Assembly (NCBI RefSeq): GCF_000316035.1
Contig: NZ_ANHX01000017.1
Location: 124,001 to 188,000 of the forward strand
Length of the DNA stretch: 64,000 bases
Source of the DNA: Paenibacillus sp. PAMC 26794
GTDB taxonomy: Bacteria; Bacillota; Bacilli; Paenibacillales; Paenibacillaceae
Direction: 5' to 3'
How positions within the stretch are numbered: position 1 is the first letter of the stretch; each line of letters starts with the position of its first letter. The notes below the pieces were generated by a model. That model was not told the origin of the DNA, ran no database searches, and saw nothing but the letters and a program-made list of their open reading frames with translations. Shown piece by piece: positions 63,507-64,000 of this stretch. Made by a program: the position numbers and the translations under genes.

Positions 63507-64000
63507 TTATTCAGCAGGAGCAGTGAACGAACGTTTGCCAAACTCGGCATCCAACATGTAGAAGGCGTTGCTGTCTTTTTCAATGCGGCGCAGCTTCTGA
63601 ATAATGTTGTCAAACAATGCTTCCTCTTCAACCTGCTCATCAATGAACCACTTCAGGAAATACATCGTTGCATGTTCACGTTCATTGAGAGCGATGTCAG
63701 CCAGATTGTAGAATTTTTTCGTGTTTTGCTGTTCATGAGCATAACCATGCTCAAATACATCCAGCATCGAAGCATATTCATTCTTCGGTTCTGGCAAAGC
63801 CGCAAGTGTGGCACGTTGTCCACGATCATTCAGGAATTTGTATATTTTCATGCCATGGAATCGCTCTTCTTCCGCTTGCACGATGAAGAAGTTCGCAAAT
63901 CCATCCAGACTTTTACTGGAACAATAGGCTGCCATAGCCAGATATACATGAGCGGAATAAAACTCAAAGTTCATCTGTTCATTTAAAGATTCTGTTAACG
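63507..64000 (-). CDS. Non-heme ferritin, 5' end outside window
   Basis: The visible ~164 residues start LTESLNEQMNFEFYSAHVYL, continuing from beyond the right edge, so the true start is outside; an ATG at 63974 is internal. Ferroxidase ligands visible: Glu in EFYSAHVYLAM, the EEERFHGMKIY segment (Glu and His), and a second Glu/Gln group in EHGYAHEQQNTKKFY and DEQVEEEALFD. Matches FtnA-type ferritins that store iron as mineral in a 24-mer shell. No Fur site can be tested because the promoter is outside the window. Confidence 0.93.
   Translation of the reverse strand, partial: LTESLNEQMNFEFYSAHVYLAMAAYCSSKSLDGFANFFIVQAEEERFHGMKIYKFLNDRGQRATLAALPEPKNEYASMLDVFEHGYAHEQQNTKKFYNLADIALNEREHATMYFLKWFIDEQVEEEALFDNIIQKLRRIEKDSNAFYMLDAEFGKRSFTAPAE

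Noticed and set aside
1..64000. tRNA, rRNA, riboswitch, prophage or integrase genes
   Set aside because: None could be recognised by sequence features on either strand.

Overview
The window looks like chromosomal DNA of a low-to-mid GC, endospore-forming Firmicute of the Paenibacillaceae, most likely Paenibacillus. Evidence: strong AGGAGG-type ribosome sites with frequent TTG starts, S-layer-homology (SLH) surface proteins, a large membrane-bound AraC regulator beside a CUT1 sugar ABC transporter, ROK regulators, a des-desK-desR thermosensor operon, and Fur-box iron uptake. I saw no rRNA, tRNA, CRISPR array, integrase or intact insertion sequence. Genes run in many short operons, most closed by a clear hairpin terminator.

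Layout. 1-3.4 kb: the N-terminal part of a family 3 glycosidase lipoprotein, an Old Yellow Enzyme reductase and a frameshifted secreted-protein gene. 3.4-7.1 kb: a butanediol-type dehydrogenase divergent from a LacI regulator, with matching palindromes in front of both, then a D-2-hydroxyacid dehydrogenase. 7.1-11.4 kb: a 232-bp inverted-repeat-ended element, a divergent TetR/MFS pair with a shared operator-like site, a tiny membrane protein, an SRPBCC protein and an HD-GYP phosphodiesterase. 11.6-17.7 kb: a UbiD decarboxylase and an ABC transporter with its own two-component system. 17.9-21 kb: a dockerin protein followed by a cohesin-SLH protein. 21-26 kb: amidohydrolase, saccharopine-dehydrogenase-like protein, methyltransferase and LuxR regulator. 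26-30.4 kb: siderophore uptake with an AraC regulator fused to the binding lipoprotein.

30.5-31.8 kb holds what I consider the most interesting locus: a YidC insertase preceded by a short ORF with one membrane segment and a Trp/Arg/acidic stretch resembling an arrest peptide, next to a hairpin that covers part of the yidC Shine-Dalgarno. It is laid out like MifM-YidC2 of Bacillus subtilis but differs in sequence and in overlapping yidC. 31.8-43.5 kb: DUF4173 membrane protein, SgrR-like regulator, PadR plus SEDS-like membrane protein, ATPase, beta-lactamase-SLH protein and a ComP/ComA-like pair. 43.5-56.6 kb: a carbohydrate locus (sugar-phosphate isomerase-like protein, second copy of the 232-bp element, unknown 572-aa protein, ABC transporter, AraC regulator, MFS, two ROK proteins). 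56.8-64 kb: a short basic Cys/His peptide, a YitT protein, the des-desK-desR thermosensor, a lipoprotein, a polysaccharide deacetylase and a 5'-truncated ferritin.

Several genes appear to work as local circuits: regulator plus target with shared operators (LacI/dehydrogenase, TetR/MFS), sensor kinase plus regulator plus output (ABC/RR/HK; des/desK/desR), and binding protein plus permeases (iron; sugar). All functions are inferred from sequence features read by eye; no database search was run.
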